A stretch of 64,000 bases of DNA from UBA2031 sp037189985 (GTDB lineage: Bacteria > Pseudomonadota > Gammaproteobacteria > Pseudomonadales > Moraxellaceae), in the NCBI GenBank assembly GCA_037189985.1, contig JBBCJX010000014.1, forward strand, positions 1-64,000, in the 5' to 3' direction. How positions within the stretch are numbered: position 1 is the first letter of the stretch; each line of letters opens with the position of its first letter. The position numbers were made by a program, and so were the translations under genes. Shown here piece after piece: positions 8,472-19,363 of the stretch. Below the pieces are notes generated by a model. The model ran no database searches, was not told the origin of the DNA, and worked only from the letters and a program-made list of their open reading frames with translations.

Positions 8472-9491
8472 TCAGGCTCCCGGCGACTTCAACTCTGTCA
8501 TCGGCCAGCGCGGCCGAACGGTAATGCCCGCGCCCTGCCTTTCTCCCTGCAAAAGGCGCTGGCAACCGGCAAAGGCAATCATGGCGCCGTTATCGGTGCA
8601 AAAAGGCAGGGCCGGGTAGAAAACCTCGGTCTTGCGCCGTACCGTCATGTCGGCAAGCTGCGTACGCAGCAGGCGGTTGGCGCTGACACCACCCGCCACC
8701 ACCAACCGCTTTACCCCCGTCTCCTTCAAGGCGCGCTCGCATTTGCGGGCCAGCGTATCCACGGCCGCCGCCTGAAAACTGGCGGCAATGTCGGCAGCCT
8801 TGGCGGGATAGTCCTCCGTGTTCCTGAGCGCGTTCAGCACGGCGGTCTTGAGGCCGCTGAAAGAAAAATCCAGTCCCGGGCGATCCAGCATGGGGCGAGG
8901 GAAGGCAAAGCGGAGTGCATCGCCCGTGTCCGCCAGACGCGCCACGGCGGGGCCGCCGGGATAATCCAGCCCCAGCATCTTGGCGACCTTGTCAAAGGCC
9001 TCGCCCGCCGCATCGTCGATGGACTCCCCCAGCAATTCGTAACGGCCAATGCCGTCCACGCGCATCAACTGGGTATGCCCGCCAGACACCAGCAGTGCCA
9101 CGAAAGGAAAGCCGGGTGGGCTGGCCTCCAACATGGGAGCCAGCAGATGGCCTTCCATGTGATGCACGCCCACGGCCGGCACATCCAGCGCCCATGCCAA
9201 GGTCCGGCCGAACACCGCCCCTACCATCAGGGCACCCGCGAGGCCCGGCCCGGCGGTATAAGCCACGCCATCCAGTTCCTCCAGCGTGGTGCCGGCCTCA
9301 GCCAGCAGCTCACGAAGCAGGGGCAGCAACTTGCGGACATGGTCACGGGAGGCCAGCTCCGGCACCACACCGCCATAATCGGCATGCAGGTCGATCTGGC
9401 TGTACAAACGGTGTGCAAGCAGGCCCTGGCGGCTGTCATAAACCGCCACACCAGTCTCGTCACAGGAAGTCTCTATCCCCAGAACCCGCAT
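8472..9491 (-). CDS. tsaD: tRNA N6-threonylcarbamoyladenosine synthase subunit TsaD
   Basis: A 339-residue ASKHA-fold enzyme that transfers threonylcarbamoyl from TC-AMP to A37 of ANN-decoding tRNAs, with TsaB and TsaE. It starts MRVLGIETSCDETG. The metal-binding HHMEGHLLAP motif lies near residue 110, followed by LVSGGHTQL. The open frame extends upstream to 9599, but 9491 gives the conserved N-terminus. It is divergent from rpsU. Notably a tRNA-Ile(CAU), which decodes an ANN codon and so is a likely substrate, is encoded in the same neighbourhood. Confidence 0.96.
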   Translation of the reverse strand: MRVLGIETSCDETGVAVYDSRQGLLAHRLYSQIDLHADYGGVVPELASRDHVRKLLPLLRELLAEAGTTLEELDGVAYTAGPGLAGALMVGAVFGRTLAWALDVPAVGVHHMEGHLLAPMLEASPPGFPFVALLVSGGHTQLMRVDGIGRYELLGESIDDAAGEAFDKVAKMLGLDYPGGPAVARLADTGDALRFAFPRPMLDRPGLDFSFSGLKTAVLNALRNTEDYPAKAADIAASFQAAAVDTLARKCERALKETGVKRLVVAGGVSANRLLRTQLADMTVRRKTEVFYPALPFCTDNGAMIAFAGCQRLLQGERQGAGITVRPRWPMTELKSPGA

Positions 9492-9634
9492 ATCTCTTAC
9501 CAGTTCAATATAAAAGCGGCACAGGGATGCGCCGCCCGCGCCTGCGGTGGAGCCAGTTACAGACCGGTGCCGGCCCCAGCGCCAACAAAGGGCGGGCATC
9601 TTAGCGGCCCCGGCGATTCAGGGCCAGTCAGGGC

Positions 9635-9663
9635 TTGGCAGGGGGAGGCAGAGTGGCTAGAAT
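9635..9663 (+). promoter_or_regulatory. Candidate sigma-70 promoter of rpsU
   Basis: TTGGCA (9635-9640) and TAGAAT (9658-9663) are separated by exactly 17 bases and lie about 68 bases before the rpsU start. It would drive the rpsU-yqeY-dnaG macromolecular synthesis unit. Confidence 0.6.
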
Positions 9664-9730
9664 CGGCGCCCTTGTCCGGGGACCCGATCCTGACCGGGCC
9701 CTCAACAGCAATGAATTAAGGTGATTTTGC

Positions 9731-9946
9731 ATGCCGTCCGTGAAAGTCAAAGAAGGCGAGCCGTTTGACGTTGCCCTGCGTCGCTTCAAGCGCTCCTGCG
9801 AAAAGGCCGGTGTTCTGGCCGATGTGCGCAAGCGCGAGTTCTTCGAAAAGCCGACCCAGGAACGCAAGCGCAAGGCTGCTGCTGCCGTCAAGCGTCATGC
9901 CAAGAAAGTGGCACGCGAAAACATGAAGACCACCCGCCTCTATTGA
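9731..9946 (+). CDS. rpsU: 30S ribosomal protein bS21
   Basis: A 71-residue very basic protein of the small subunit, the standard length. It starts MPSVKVKEGEPFDVALRRFK and ends in a Lys/Arg-rich tail (RKRKAAAAVKRHAKK). bS21 binds near the anti-Shine-Dalgarno region and assists initiation. It is the first gene of the rpsU-(yqeY)-dnaG-rpoD cluster. An intrinsic terminator just downstream should allow partial readthrough, as known for this operon in E. coli. Confidence 0.97.
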   Translation: MPSVKVKEGEPFDVALRRFKRSCEKAGVLADVRKREFFEKPTQERKRKAAAAVKRHAKKVARENMKTTRLY

Positions 9947-10020
9947 GACGGGCTCCGGTTGCGGCTTGCCGCACCGTTATCGCGCCATATACAGCCAGCC
10001 CCAAAACTGGCTGACCCGGA

Positions 10021-10050
10021 AGCGGCACATCAGGTGCCGCTTTTCGTTTT
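10021..10050 (+). terminator. Intrinsic terminator after rpsU
   Basis: The arms AGCGGCAC (10021-10028) and GTGCCGCT (10034-10041) pair, followed by TTTCGTTTTT. It separates rpsU from yqeY-dnaG and probably sets the high rpsU to dnaG transcript ratio. Confidence 0.8.
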
Positions 10051-10128
10051 TGTGATCCGTACCGGCAAGGTGCCTTGTTGGCGGCCTGTGCAGTCGCATC
10101 ACATATTTCCCGTCCCGCAGGAGGCGTC

Positions 10129-10575
10129 ATGTCCGAACTCAAGTCAAAGCTGACCGAAGCCATGAAAGATGCCATGCGCGCCCAGGACAAGGATCGCCTC
10201 GGTGTGATTCGCATGGCCACGGCCGCACTCAAGCAGATTGAAGTCGACGAGCGCATCGAGCTTGATGATGCGCGCGTGCTGGCCACACTGGAAAAGCTGG
10301 TGAAGCAGCGCCGCGAGTCCGCCATGGCTTTCGAGGCAGGTGGCCGCCCCGAGTTGGCCGCCAAGGAAAATGCCGAGATACAGGTATTGCAGTCCTTCCT
10401 GCCGGCCCAGCTTTCTGATGCGGAAATCGATGCCCTGATCAGCGAAGTTATCACGGAAACCGGTGCCGCCTCTGCCCGGGACATGGGCAAGGTCATGAAC
10501 CTGTTGCGCCCCAAACTTGCAGGCCGTGCCGATACCGGCGCCGTTTCGCAGAAGGTGAAGGCCCGTCTGGGTTGA
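10129..10575 (+). CDS. yqeY: GatB/YqeY domain protein
   Basis: A 148-residue protein of the YqeY family, related to the C-terminal tRNA-contacting domain of GatB. It may act in tRNA-linked amidation, but its free-standing role is unproven. Typical segments are LKSKLTEAMKDAMRAQDKDR at the start and the C-terminal DMGKVMNLLRPKLAGRAD. The ATG at 10129 follows a CAGGAGG ribosome site. It sits between rpsU and dnaG, as in Pseudomonas. Confidence 0.92.
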   Translation: MSELKSKLTEAMKDAMRAQDKDRLGVIRMATAALKQIEVDERIELDDARVLATLEKLVKQRRESAMAFEAGGRPELAAKENAEIQVLQSFLPAQLSDAEIDALISEVITETGAASARDMGKVMNLLRPKLAGRADTGAVSQKVKARLG

Positions 10576-10634
10576 CTGCCGGCAGCAGTGCTTCCGAAAC
10601 CCTGTCGCGGCAAAAAGCCCTTGAGGCATGATTG

Positions 10635-12545
10635 ATGGCAGCATACGGCCGTATACCTGAATCATTCATCGACGATGTCCTGTTGCGCACGGACATCGTC
10701 GATCTGATTGATACACGGGTAAAGCTGAAGAAAGCCGGCAAGAACTATGCGGCCTGCTGCCCCTTCCATCGCGAGAAATCCCCTTCCTTTACTGTCAGCC
10801 GCGAAAAGCAGTTTTATTACTGCTTCGGCTGCGGCGCCTCAGGAAATGCCGTCAGCTTCCTGATGGATTACGAGCGCAAGGGGTTTCTTGAAAGCCTGAA
10901 CGAGCTTGCCGGTCGCGTCGGACTCGAAGTCCCTGATACGCGCGACCCCAATGCTCCCGTACGTGAATCGCAACAGCCGCTCTACGACACGCTGGAGGAG
11001 GCTGCCCGCTATTTCGAACAGCAGTTGCGCAACCATCGCGACCGCGAAAAGGCCGTGGGCTACTTCAAGAAACGCGGCCTGACCGGCCAGATTGCCAAGC
11101 ATTACCGCCTGGGTTACGCCCCGCCCGGCTGGGACAATCTGCTGGGCGCACTGGGCAACAGCGAAGACAGTCGCCAGAAGCTGCTCACCACCGGCCTTGT
11201 CGTGAAACGCGATGATTCCGGACGCACTTACGATGCCATGCGGGACCGCGTGATTTTCCCCATCCGGGATTTTCGTGGCCGCGTCATTGCCTTCGGCGGC
11301 CGAGTCCTGACGGATGAAAAGCCCAAATACCTGAACTCGCCAGAATCCCCCGTCTTCCACAAAGGTCAGGAGCTTTACGGCCTTTACGAAGCCAAACAGG
11401 CCCCCGGCAAGCTTGAACGCGTCATCGTGGTCGAAGGCTATATGGACGTGGTGGCGCTGGCGCAGTACGGCATCACCTGTGCAGTCGCCACGCTGGGTAC
11501 GGCCACCAGCACCACGCATGTGGAGCGACTGTTTCGTCTCGTGCCGGAAATCATCTTCTGTTTTGACGGTGACGATGCCGGCCGCCGTGCCGCGTGGCGC
11601 GCACTGGAATCCGCACTGCCCGCCCTGCAGGACGGCAAGAGTGCCGGCTTTCTTTTCCTGCCTGCGGGCGAGGACCCGGACTCACTGGTACGCAAGGAAG
11701 GCAAGGACCGTTTTGTCGACCGTATGGTGAACGAATCAGAACCCCTGGCCGATTTTCTTTTCCGCCATCTGGGCGAGGGCCTAAAACTGGACAGCCTGGA
11801 AGGACGGGGCCGCCTGACCATGTTGGCCAAACCGCTGGTCGCCACCCTCCCCGATGGCATCTATCGCGAGATGCTGCTGGGCCGGCTGGCTGCACTGACC
11901 CAACTGGAAACCAGCACCTTGCGTGCCGCCGTGCTGGACACCCCGCCACTGAGCCCAACCCGCCAGGAAAGCCGTCCGCCACAATCGCTACCCGATGCAA
12001 CGGCCAGCACGCCCGACTTCAACTGGCTAGAGGACGAAGACAACAACGAGCACCCTGGCAAAGGCAGCCGCCCATTCGGTTCAGGGAAAGGACGATTCCA
12101 GCCAGCCCAACGCAAGGCAAGGCCACTGCCGCGGGCGCAAACCGTCAGCCTGCCGGAGCGTGCGATACGGCTGCTGCTGCAGAACCCCCGGCAAGCCCTG
12201 CTCACCACCCCGGACGAGTTGCAGAGGCTCAACCTGCCTGCCGATGCCCTGCTTACCGAGCTGGTACAACACATCCATGCCCACCCCGACATCAGTACGC
12301 CAACCCTGATGATCCACTGGTACGGCACGGAAAAGCAGGAGCAGCTCGCAGCCCTGGCTGCCAGCGAATTCCTGACTCCGAGCACCGGACTGGACCGCGA
12401 GTTCCAGGATGTCCTGCGCGGCCTGCGGCTTGAGGCCATGGAGTCCGCCCTCCAGGCGGCCACTGAACTGGATGCCATCGCCCGCCTCAAGCGGGAGATA
12501 GAAAGTCTGAAGCGAGGAAGCCCGCCAACCGACACCACCCCTTGA
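10635..12545 (+). CDS. dnaG: DNA primase
   Basis: A 636-residue primase that makes RNA primers for replication and works with the DnaB encoded near the right end of this window. Domains in order: CHC2 zinc-binding domain (CCPFH near residue 40, CFGCG near 61), the catalytic core with TOPRIM motifs VVEGYMDVVAL near 265 and FCFDGDDAGRRAA near 309, a Pro-rich linker around 440-500, and a C-terminal DnaB-interacting helical domain. The ATG at 10635 is preferred; a TTG lies directly before it. Confidence 0.97.
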   Translation: MAAYGRIPESFIDDVLLRTDIVDLIDTRVKLKKAGKNYAACCPFHREKSPSFTVSREKQFYYCFGCGASGNAVSFLMDYERKGFLESLNELAGRVGLEVPDTRDPNAPVRESQQPLYDTLEEAARYFEQQLRNHRDREKAVGYFKKRGLTGQIAKHYRLGYAPPGWDNLLGALGNSEDSRQKLLTTGLVVKRDDSGRTYDAMRDRVIFPIRDFRGRVIAFGGRVLTDEKPKYLNSPESPVFHKGQELYGLYEAKQAPGKLERVIVVEGYMDVVALAQYGITCAVATLGTATSTTHVERLFRLVPEIIFCFDGDDAGRRAAWRALESALPALQDGKSAGFLFLPAGEDPDSLVRKEGKDRFVDRMVNESEPLADFLFRHLGEGLKLDSLEGRGRLTMLAKPLVATLPDGIYREMLLGRLAALTQLETSTLRAAVLDTPPLSPTRQESRPPQSLPDATASTPDFNWLEDEDNNEHPGKGSRPFGSGKGRFQPAQRKARPLPRAQTVSLPERAIRLLLQNPRQALLTTPDELQRLNLPADALLTELVQHIHAHPDISTPTLMIHWYGTEKQEQLAALAASEFLTPSTGLDREFQDVLRGLRLEAMESALQAATELDAIARLKREIESLKRGSPPTDTTP

Positions 12546-12552
12546 AAATCAG

Positions 12553-12572
12553 TGGGATAGCCCCATATCCCA
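12553..12572 (+). terminator. Weak hairpin between dnaG and rpoD
   Basis: TGGGATA and TATCCCA pair over a six-base loop. No U tract follows, so it may be a processing or attenuation hairpin rather than a full terminator. A TATAAT at 12621-12626, without a clear -35, may be the rpoD promoter. Confidence 0.35.
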
Positions 12573-12670
12573 GCCATTCGTCCCCATTAATCCACGCTGG
12601 TCGCAAGGTGATGTCGCCGCTATAATCGCGCGCTTGCCTTCCACCGCCGTTCACCACTCAGAGGCGCCTG

Positions 12671-14569
<1,899 letters not shown>

Positions 14570-14595
14570 GTCACAGGCCCCGACAATAAAACGTG

Positions 14596-14625
14596 GGCGC
14601 CGGCGAACAAAGGCACGCCGGCGCC
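14596..14625 (+). terminator. GC-rich hairpin after rpoD
   Basis: The arms GGCGCCGGCG and CGCCGGCGCC form a perfect 10-bp stem with a 10-base loop, 26 bases after the rpoD stop. No T run follows. It probably terminates or stabilises the rpoD transcript. Confidence 0.55.
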
Positions 14626-14673
14626 AGCAAGGCGAAATACCAACAAGAACACACAAATAAAAGGGGGCGAACC

Positions 14674-15684
14674 ATGACTACAGTCAGTAATCCCCTTCCA
14701 CAGCAAATACCTGCCCCCATCCCGACATTAACCCACCTTAATCCCAACATCCTGTTGGCCATTTACCTCATTTCGCCGCTTGTAGCTTTATTCGTTTTCA
14801 TTGACTTCCTGTCATCAGGCATGAGCCTTTCACAGCGTATCTCTTTTGATAACCGCCTCATGTTATTGATAGGCCTGTTACTGCAAACACCCCATGCCAT
14901 AGCAAGCATGTTTACCTTCGCCGACAAGGAGTACATAGCGGCTTATAAATGGACCCTGGTGAAATGCGTGTTGATTGGCATAGGAACTTTGGGGCTAATT
15001 CTGGCAATAGGCGATGCCTTCTTCATGGCATGCTTGCTTACCTATAATTTCTATCATCAATGCTCACAACAGGCAGGAATTGCCGCCATGCTGGCAAGAA
15101 ACAAATCCCGCCTGCATGAAACCTGGCGCTGGATGACCATCATCATCCAGTTCGTAAGCTTCTTTGCCATTCTGGGACGGAACAACCCCGACATTCAGCT
15201 ACTGCCCATCATTGAAACCCTCCTGATCTGGGCAGCAGCACTGTTTCTTGTTGCATTCGGCATAGTGAGCGTACTGACAGCCAGGCAAAGCCAAACCCGA
15301 ACGGGCATGCTGATGATAGGTGCTCAAACCCTGACGCTCTATCTGGTTGTGGGCATGTTCATCCTGAACCTGCCCCTGCTGATGATCATTGCGCCAGTTG
15401 TGATACACGACTTCACCGCATTTGCCTTTTATATCAACCACAATACCAACCGGAACCGTGAAAGCCGCCCCAATGTCTTTTCACGCCTGAGAAACATCAT
15501 CCCCATGCCAGAATATCTCCTGACTCCTGCGCTAGGACTCATATTCGGGAGCGGTATTTTTCTGTTTGGAGAAAGCACTTTTATTTATGCAATCTTTGCC
15601 ATCCTGGTTAACGTCATACATATATATCTCGAGGGCAAGATGTGGAAATCCGGGAGCCCGCATCGTCAATATACTTTCGTATAA
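14674..15684 (+). CDS. Polytopic membrane protein of unknown function
   Basis: A 336-residue protein with about eight to nine hydrophobic helices. I do not recognise the family with confidence. Polar residues recur near membrane segments: TPH near residue 73, YHQ near 128, HDFTAF near 245, and a C-terminal H-x-YLEGKMWKSGSPHR motif near 316. These suggest a metal- or heme-dependent membrane enzyme, which is inference only. An AAGGGGG ribosome site precedes the ATG at 14674; the frame is open to 14593. Base composition is clearly more AT-rich than its neighbours, consistent with acquisition between rpoD and tRNA-Ile. Confidence 0.75.
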   Translation: MTTVSNPLPQQIPAPIPTLTHLNPNILLAIYLISPLVALFVFIDFLSSGMSLSQRISFDNRLMLLIGLLLQTPHAIASMFTFADKEYIAAYKWTLVKCVLIGIGTLGLILAIGDAFFMACLLTYNFYHQCSQQAGIAAMLARNKSRLHETWRWMTIIIQFVSFFAILGRNNPDIQLLPIIETLLIWAAALFLVAFGIVSVLTARQSQTRTGMLMIGAQTLTLYLVVGMFILNLPLLMIIAPVVIHDFTAFAFYINHNTNRNRESRPNVFSRLRNIIPMPEYLLTPALGLIFGSGIFLFGESTFIYAIFAILVNVIHIYLEGKMWKSGSPHRQYTFV

Positions 15685-15727
15685 TCCTTCGTGATAAACA
15701 GAACACCCCAACGTCACTAGAGCCATC

Positions 15728-16291
15728 ATGGACACATCCCCACACCGCAACCCTGGCACTGTCAGCATGAGCCTGCTATCAAAAATCATCTTCACCAGCC
15801 GCTGGCTGCAGCTTCCTCTCTATCTCGGCCTGATCGTGGCGCAGGCGGTCTATGCTGGCCTGTTCCTGAAGGAGGTATGGCACCTGCTGAGCCATGCCAC
15901 CGAGTTCACGGAAACCATGGTCATGCTGACGGTACTCAGCCTGATCGACGTGGTGATGGTGTCCAATCTGCTCATCATGGTCATCATCGGCGGCTACGAA
16001 ACCTTCGTGTCACGCCTCGGCATTGAAGGTCACCCTGACGAACCGGAGTGGCTGGACCACGTGAATGCCGGCCTGCTCAAGGTCAAGCTGGCCATGGCAC
16101 TGATCAGCATTTCCTCCATCCACCTGCTCAAGACCTTCATCGAGGTGGACCAGAAGACCAACGATGCCGTCATGTGGCAGGTCGTCATCCACATGGCCTT
16201 CCTGCTCTCAGCCTTGGTCATGGCCTGGGTGGACAAGATCAGCAGCCACGCCCATCCGCACCTTACCGGCCCACGCCCGGACGCCCACTGA
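15728..16291 (+). CDS. UPF0114 family membrane protein (YqhA-like, TIGR00645)
   Basis: A 187-residue inner-membrane protein of the UPF0114/YqhA family with three to four transmembrane segments. The family core SKIIFTSRWLQLPLYLGLI opens the protein, and VVMVSNLLIMVIIGGYETFVS lies near residues 77-97. Function is unknown; members are widespread in proteobacteria. A second ATG at 15767 gives the length of shorter homologues. A TATAAT at 15680-15685 could be its promoter, although no good -35 is visible. Confidence 0.88.
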   Translation: MDTSPHRNPGTVSMSLLSKIIFTSRWLQLPLYLGLIVAQAVYAGLFLKEVWHLLSHATEFTETMVMLTVLSLIDVVMVSNLLIMVIIGGYETFVSRLGIEGHPDEPEWLDHVNAGLLKVKLAMALISISSIHLLKTFIEVDQKTNDAVMWQVVIHMAFLLSALVMAWVDKISSHAHPHLTGPRPDAH

Positions 16292-16298
16292 GAAAAGC

Positions 16299-16325
16299 GG
16301 AATCCCGGGGATTTCCCGGGGTTCC
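16299..16325 (+). terminator. Hairpin after the UPF0114 gene
   Basis: GGAATCCCGGG and CCCGGGGTTCC pair with one G-T over a five-base loop, eight bases after the stop. No T tract follows. It separates the UPF0114 gene from the tRNA promoter. Confidence 0.5.
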
Positions 16326-16343
16326 GGCTGAGGCGCTTTTCGC

Positions 16344-16349
16344 TATACT
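16344..16349 (+). promoter_or_regulatory. -10 element of the tRNA-Ile promoter
   Basis: TATACT followed by the GC-rich discriminator CGCGCCTCGCC, about 34 bases before the tRNA. GC-rich discriminators are typical of stringently controlled stable-RNA promoters. The -35 is poor. Confidence 0.4.
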
Positions 16350-16377
16350 CGCGCCTCGCCGCATTCCCCCCTTTGCG

Positions 16378-16459
<82 letters not shown>

Positions 16460-16707
16460 TACATTGCCGGAAGAAAAAACCGTGCCCCGAGTGGCAAATT
16501 CCGCCACGCCCTGCCAAAACACATTGAATTCACAGAACGTCTGGTAGACTCTGAACACTTTAGGTCCCCTCCCTTTCAGGGTGACCGCCACCTCATGGAC
16601 GAGATGAACAACGTGCACCATAAAAGCCAGACAGGCTGAGTATCTCCGGTACTTTTGACACGCCCGGCACCGACCCCGATACCCAGTCCCAGCAAAGAAA
16701 AACGCCA

Positions 16708-17535
16708 ATGAAGCAGCCGTCGCTACTTTCCTATCATGGCTATCGCTATCTCAAGCTGGCCTTGCTGTTATCCCTTTGCAGCGTACTCGCCTATTTCCTG
16801 CACACGCCCGATATCAAACCCAATGGCGGCACTTGGCTGGGCTACACCCTGGGCACACTCGGCGCCCTGCTCATTCTCTGGCTACTGGCCTACGGCGTAC
16901 GCAAGCGCAGCTACAAATCCAGCCTGGGTACGGTACAGGGCTGGCTCTCGGCACATGTCTACCTCGGTGGCGCACTGGTGCTGGTGGCAACCCTGCATAC
17001 GGGCTTCGAGCTTGGCTGGAACGTGCATACGCTGGCTTACGCACTCACGCTGCTGGTGGTGGCCAGCGGTTTCTGGGGCATGTACTTCTACATCCGCAAT
17101 CCATCCCGCATGAGCTCGGCACTGCGTGGCGAGACGCTCGAGCAACACCTGCTCGCCATTGCGGAAATCGACAACTACAGCCGCAACCTGGCCATGAATC
17201 ATGTCGACTACATCAACCGCGCACTGATGGAGTCCATCAACGCACCACTTTTTGAAAGCTTCGGGCAACAGCTCACCGGTCTCAATCCACGGTGCAAGAC
17301 CACGGAAGTCACGGTACTTCTCAGCCGCACCGGCAACCTCAGCGAGGACCAGGCCCGCATCAACACCGAGCTCTACAAGCTGCAACTGCAGAAGCTGGCC
17401 AGGCTCAACCGCCTGCGCAGCTATACCCGCCAGAAGGCCTGGCTGGATGTCTGGCTCATGCTGCACGTGCCTCTGTCCATAGCCCTCCTCGCCGCACTGA
17501 CCGCGCATGTCGTGGCCGTGTTCTTCTACTGGTGA
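16708..17535 (+). CDS. Inner-membrane b-type cytochrome (HX13H diheme, ferric-reductase-like)
   Basis: A 275-residue protein with about five transmembrane helices (near residues 15-32, 43-62, 80-100, 107-128, 250-274). His83 and His97 lie 14 apart in one helix, and His253 and His267 lie 14 apart in the last helix. This paired H-X13-H arrangement coordinates two stacked b hemes in the NOX/FRE/STEAP type of ferric reductase domain. A charged soluble stretch, residues 130-245, separates the pairs. It is the first gene of the seven-gene electron-transfer operon, 10 bases from the next. I infer that it passes electrons across the inner membrane; donor and direction are unknown. Confidence 0.75.
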   Translation: MKQPSLLSYHGYRYLKLALLLSLCSVLAYFLHTPDIKPNGGTWLGYTLGTLGALLILWLLAYGVRKRSYKSSLGTVQGWLSAHVYLGGALVLVATLHTGFELGWNVHTLAYALTLLVVASGFWGMYFYIRNPSRMSSALRGETLEQHLLAIAEIDNYSRNLAMNHVDYINRALMESINAPLFESFGQQLTGLNPRCKTTEVTVLLSRTGNLSEDQARINTELYKLQLQKLARLNRLRSYTRQKAWLDVWLMLHVPLSIALLAALTAHVVAVFFYW

Positions 17536-17545
17536 GGACGACAGC

Positions 17546-19363
17546 ATGAAGGTCATCCTTACCACCATTACACGCTCGCCCCGCGGCAACCCCATGCGCT
17601 CGACCCGCATGCTGGAGGCCGACCAGATCCGGGTCGGGCGCGGTGCAGAATGCGAGCTGCGACTGGCAGACCCGCGTGTACCCCTGCACACGCGCACGAT
17701 CATCCTGGGCCGCAATGCCCCGCAGATGTACGACGCCGTCGATCTCAATGCCGAAGCCACCGGTGTCTACCGCTCGCAAACACTGACACCCGGAACGTCT
17801 TTCAAGATCGGCCCCTTCCAGCTTGAGGTCCTGGAGCCCGGCCCGGATGCCGACTTCTCCATCACCGTGGAACTGGTACAGCCGCTGCCGGGAAAATCCT
17901 CTCTCTCTGCCAAGGACATCTACGAGCAGGCCCGCCGCGCGCCCGTTTCAAAACGCACGGCCTCCTGGCTCCTGTTCGGCATCATCATCACGCTCTTCCT
18001 GCTGCTGCCCGTCCTGAGTTTTGTGCAGTACCAGCTGCCGGAGGCCAACAGCCGGCAGGAAACACAACTCGACCAGGCAAAGCGCAAGATGACGCTGGGT
18101 GCCGACGCAGCATGGAGCCCCGGCAAGATCGCCATCGGCCACCAACCCTTTGCGAATGACTGCAAGCTCTGTCACAGCAAGTCTTTCACGCGCGTTCAGG
18201 ACGCTGACTGCAGGGCCTGCCACCAGACACTGGCTGATCATGTCAGTCCGCAAATGGCAGCCGGCACTGGCCTGGATGAAGTGCGCTGCGCGAGCTGCCA
18301 CCGTGACCACACGGGAACCCTGGGCCTGAAGCAGCAGATCAGTCACTACTACATGGCTGAATGCAGCGCCTGCCATGCCGACATCAAGCAGCGCCTGCCC
18401 GATACTCTGACAGGCAATGTCAGCGACTTCGCCACGGAGCATCCGGAATTCCGTATCAGCTTCCTTGCGGGTGCGCATGACGCGCAGGGCAAAGCCGCCG
18501 TCTCCCGCAGCTCACTCACAAACAAAGCCAAGCTGACGGAAAAACGCGGGCTCAAGTTTCCACACAATGTGCATCTGGACCCGCGCGGCGTACGCAGCCC
18601 GCAGGGACTGGTGAAAACCGACTGCACAACCTGCCATGTGCCGGACAGCAGCGGCGTGCGCTTCAAGCCCGTGACCATGAAGGACAACTGCCAGTCCTGC
18701 CACGAACTGCGCTTTGAAGTGGCAGCACCCGAGCGCCAGGTCCCACACGGCAATGTGGACGAAGTCCTCTCCACCATGCGCGACTACTACAGCTATCTCG
18801 CCATCAACGGCATCGTGCTGAACCGTGCCACGGGTGCGGCTGACGACAGCAGCGCCGCACGCGGCATTCCCGGAAAATCAGCGGCGGCCGAAATCCGTCT
18901 CAGCAGCAACAGCGACGTACAGCGGCAGGTACAACTCTCGGCCCAGGAAATTTTCGAGAAGACCACCTGCTTCAGCTGCCACGAAGTCACGCGACTGGAC
19001 AGCGCGGGCGGCAAGACAAGCTGGAGCATTGCCCCGGTATCACAGGCACCGCTCTGGCTACCGAAAGCCAAATTCATGCACAGCAAGCATGAAATGCTTT
19101 CCTGCAACGGCTGCCACGCCGCCAGTACATCGAAGTCCGCTGCCGACATCCTGATCCCGGATATCGAAAGCTGCCGCAGCTGCCATGCCGGCAACAAGCC
19201 CGAGCCGCGCAAGATCGTTTCCAACTGCGGCCTTTGCCACGGCTTCCACGAAGTCAGTCACGAGGCCTCTCAAAAGAACATGCCGGCAAATCACGGCCTC
19301 TGGCCTTCCGCCCGTGACGCCGCCCTGCTGCAGGCAAACCCTGCCACCGGGAAAGCGCCATGA
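17546..19363 (+). CDS. FHA-like domain fused to a membrane-anchored decaheme cytochrome c
   Basis: A 605-residue protein with three parts. Residues 1-110 resemble a forkhead-associated domain (IRVGRGAECELRL, then DPRVPLHTRTI); the Ser expected just before the His is replaced, so phosphothreonine binding may be lost. A transmembrane helix spans about 138-164, after a basic stretch that places the FHA part in the cytoplasm. The remainder, in the periplasm, carries ten CXXCH motifs: CKLCH, CRACH, CASCH, CSACH, CTTCH, CQSCH, CFSCH, CNGCH, CRSCH and CGLCH. It would be a decaheme electron relay. The ATG at 17546 was chosen over the open frame at 17507. The stop overlaps the next gene. Confidence 0.85.
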   Translation: MKVILTTITRSPRGNPMRSTRMLEADQIRVGRGAECELRLADPRVPLHTRTIILGRNAPQMYDAVDLNAEATGVYRSQTLTPGTSFKIGPFQLEVLEPGPDADFSITVELVQPLPGKSSLSAKDIYEQARRAPVSKRTASWLLFGIIITLFLLLPVLSFVQYQLPEANSRQETQLDQAKRKMTLGADAAWSPGKIAIGHQPFANDCKLCHSKSFTRVQDADCRACHQTLADHVSPQMAAGTGLDEVRCASCHRDHTGTLGLKQQISHYYMAECSACHADIKQRLPDTLTGNVSDFATEHPEFRISFLAGAHDAQGKAAVSRSSLTNKAKLTEKRGLKFPHNVHLDPRGVRSPQGLVKTDCTTCHVPDSSGVRFKPVTMKDNCQSCHELRFEVAAPERQVPHGNVDEVLSTMRDYYSYLAINGIVLNRATGAADDSSAARGIPGKSAAAEIRLSSNSDVQRQVQLSAQEIFEKTTCFSCHEVTRLDSAGGKTSWSIAPVSQAPLWLPKAKFMHSKHEMLSCNGCHAASTSKSAADILIPDIESCRSCHAGNKPEPRKIVSNCGLCHGFHEVSHEASQKNMPANHGLWPSARDAALLQANPATGKAP

